A DNA stretch of 5,349 nucleotides from Nitrososphaerales archaeon TH5893 (GTDB lineage Archaea > Thermoproteota > Nitrososphaeria > Nitrososphaerales > Nitrososphaeraceae), in assembly GCA_014523685.1 (NCBI GenBank), contig JAATVT010000234.1, forward strand, positions 1 to 5,349, in the 5' to 3' direction. Each line of letters begins with the position of its first letter. The first letter of the stretch is position 1. The notes under the pieces are model-generated. The model searched no databases and was not told where the DNA came from. It worked only from the letters and a program-made list of their open reading frames with translations. Below, piece after piece: positions 4,957 to 5,349 of this stretch. A program made the position numbers and the translations under genes.

Positions 4957-5349
4957 GTGTATTTGAAAATATACGACTACGATCTTATTGTTGCAGGAGG
5001 TGGTCTGGCTGGTCTAATCGCAGCTTCTTCCGCGGCGTATTACTCAAACCAAGTACTACGTATTCTCGTTGTAGATCGAAATCCTATTCCTATTCTAGGA
5101 AGAAAGACGATAACAGGCTGGATCTGTGGCGATGCTGTTGGAAAGAAATCAGTAGACTACATGACCGAAAGAATTGGTATTAAATGGGGACATCCTGAAA
5201 TTGAACATCCAGTAAAAGGAGTGATGGCATATTCACCGAATCATGAAGCTGCCGTCTCATTTGATGGAGAAGGTTACATACTTAATCGCAGAATTCTCCC
5301 ACAGAAACAACTTCGTGATGCTCAGAAATTAGGTGTCGAGATATGTGGC
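4957..5349 (+). CDS. Geranylgeranyl-reductase-family FAD-dependent protein, 5' part
   Basis: The first 131 codons of a flavoprotein that runs off the right edge. The N-terminal Rossmann strand is YDYDLIVAGGGLAGLIAA (6-23), with the dinucleotide motif GGGLAG at 14-19 and the acidic residue D40 ending the second strand (ILVVDR), which would bind the FAD ribose. Next come GRKTITGWICGDAVGKK (48-64), containing the Cys-Gly-Asp (57-59) that archaeal geranylgeranyl reductases share, and later YILNRRILPQKQL (112-124), matching the family's 'Y.hdR..fD..L' region. Such enzymes reduce the double bonds of geranylgeranyl chains in archaeal ether lipids; family members also act on other isoprenoids, so the substrate is not certain. 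GTG 4957 is chosen because the frame is closed by TAA at 4924-4926 and contains no ATG before the Rossmann strand; TTG 4963 is the alternative. A weak AGGTT (4945-4949) precedes it. It has its own promoter and is separate from the secY operon. Confidence 0.85.
   Translation, partial: MYLKIYDYDLIVAGGGLAGLIAASSAAYYSNQVLRILVVDRNPIPILGRKTITGWICGDAVGKKSVDYMTERIGIKWGHPEIEHPVKGVMAYSPNHEAAVSFDGEGYILNRRILPQKQLRDAQKLGVEICG

Noticed and set aside
4955..4966. ATG at 4955 as start of the reductase gene
   Set aside because: It is out of frame with the Rossmann fold and meets TGA after three codons; the in-frame GTG 4957 or TTG 4963 must be used.

Overview
The window most likely comes from an archaeon of the Thaumarchaeota/Nitrososphaeria (or a close relative in the TACK group). 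This rests on the gene content and order: uL15, SecY, archaeal-type adenylate kinase AdkA, a DUF106 (EMC3/TMCO1-like) membrane protein, archaeal cytidylate kinase and archaeal Cbf5/TruB, followed by a tRNA-Ser with an intron at 37/38 and a geranylgeranyl-reductase-family flavoprotein. TATA-like boxes stand in front of the unlinked genes, and the DNA is moderately AT-rich. I cannot fix the genus from sequence alone.

Positions 1-4468 are one tightly packed plus-strand operon, the downstream end of the large ribosomal-protein (spc-like) cluster. It holds the 3' end of rpl15 (uL15), secY (overlapping it by 20 nt), adkA (overlapping secY by 14 nt if the TTG start at 1599 is right), a DUF106 insertase-like gene (4-nt gap), cmk (13-nt gap) and cbf5 (0-nt gap). 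Three of the five complete genes are best started at TTG, each with a purine-rich ribosome-binding sequence lying in the end of the preceding gene. The operon combines the protein-conducting channel and a probable second membrane insertase with two nucleoside-monophosphate kinases and the catalytic subunit of the H/ACA RNP, which fits a growth-linked translation and secretion unit.

Positions 4469-4580 are a short non-coding spacer where the operon converges on a minus-strand tRNA gene. That gene (4581-4678) is a class II tRNA-Ser(GGA) with a 12-nt intron; its TATA box lies about 27 nt upstream. Positions 4679-4956 are a 278-nt AT-rich intergenic region, divergent between the tRNA and a plus-strand gene that starts near 4957 and runs off the window. 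That gene encodes an FAD-binding geranylgeranyl-reductase-family protein, probably of archaeal membrane-lipid saturation.

I see no mobile element, CRISPR array, prophage or clearly novel multi-gene system. The points most worth a second look are the short relaxed bulge-helix-bulge intron in the tRNA, the atypical substrate-binding segment of the cytidylate kinase, the insertase-like protein beside SecY with a cysteine pair in its outer loop, and the run of TTG starts.
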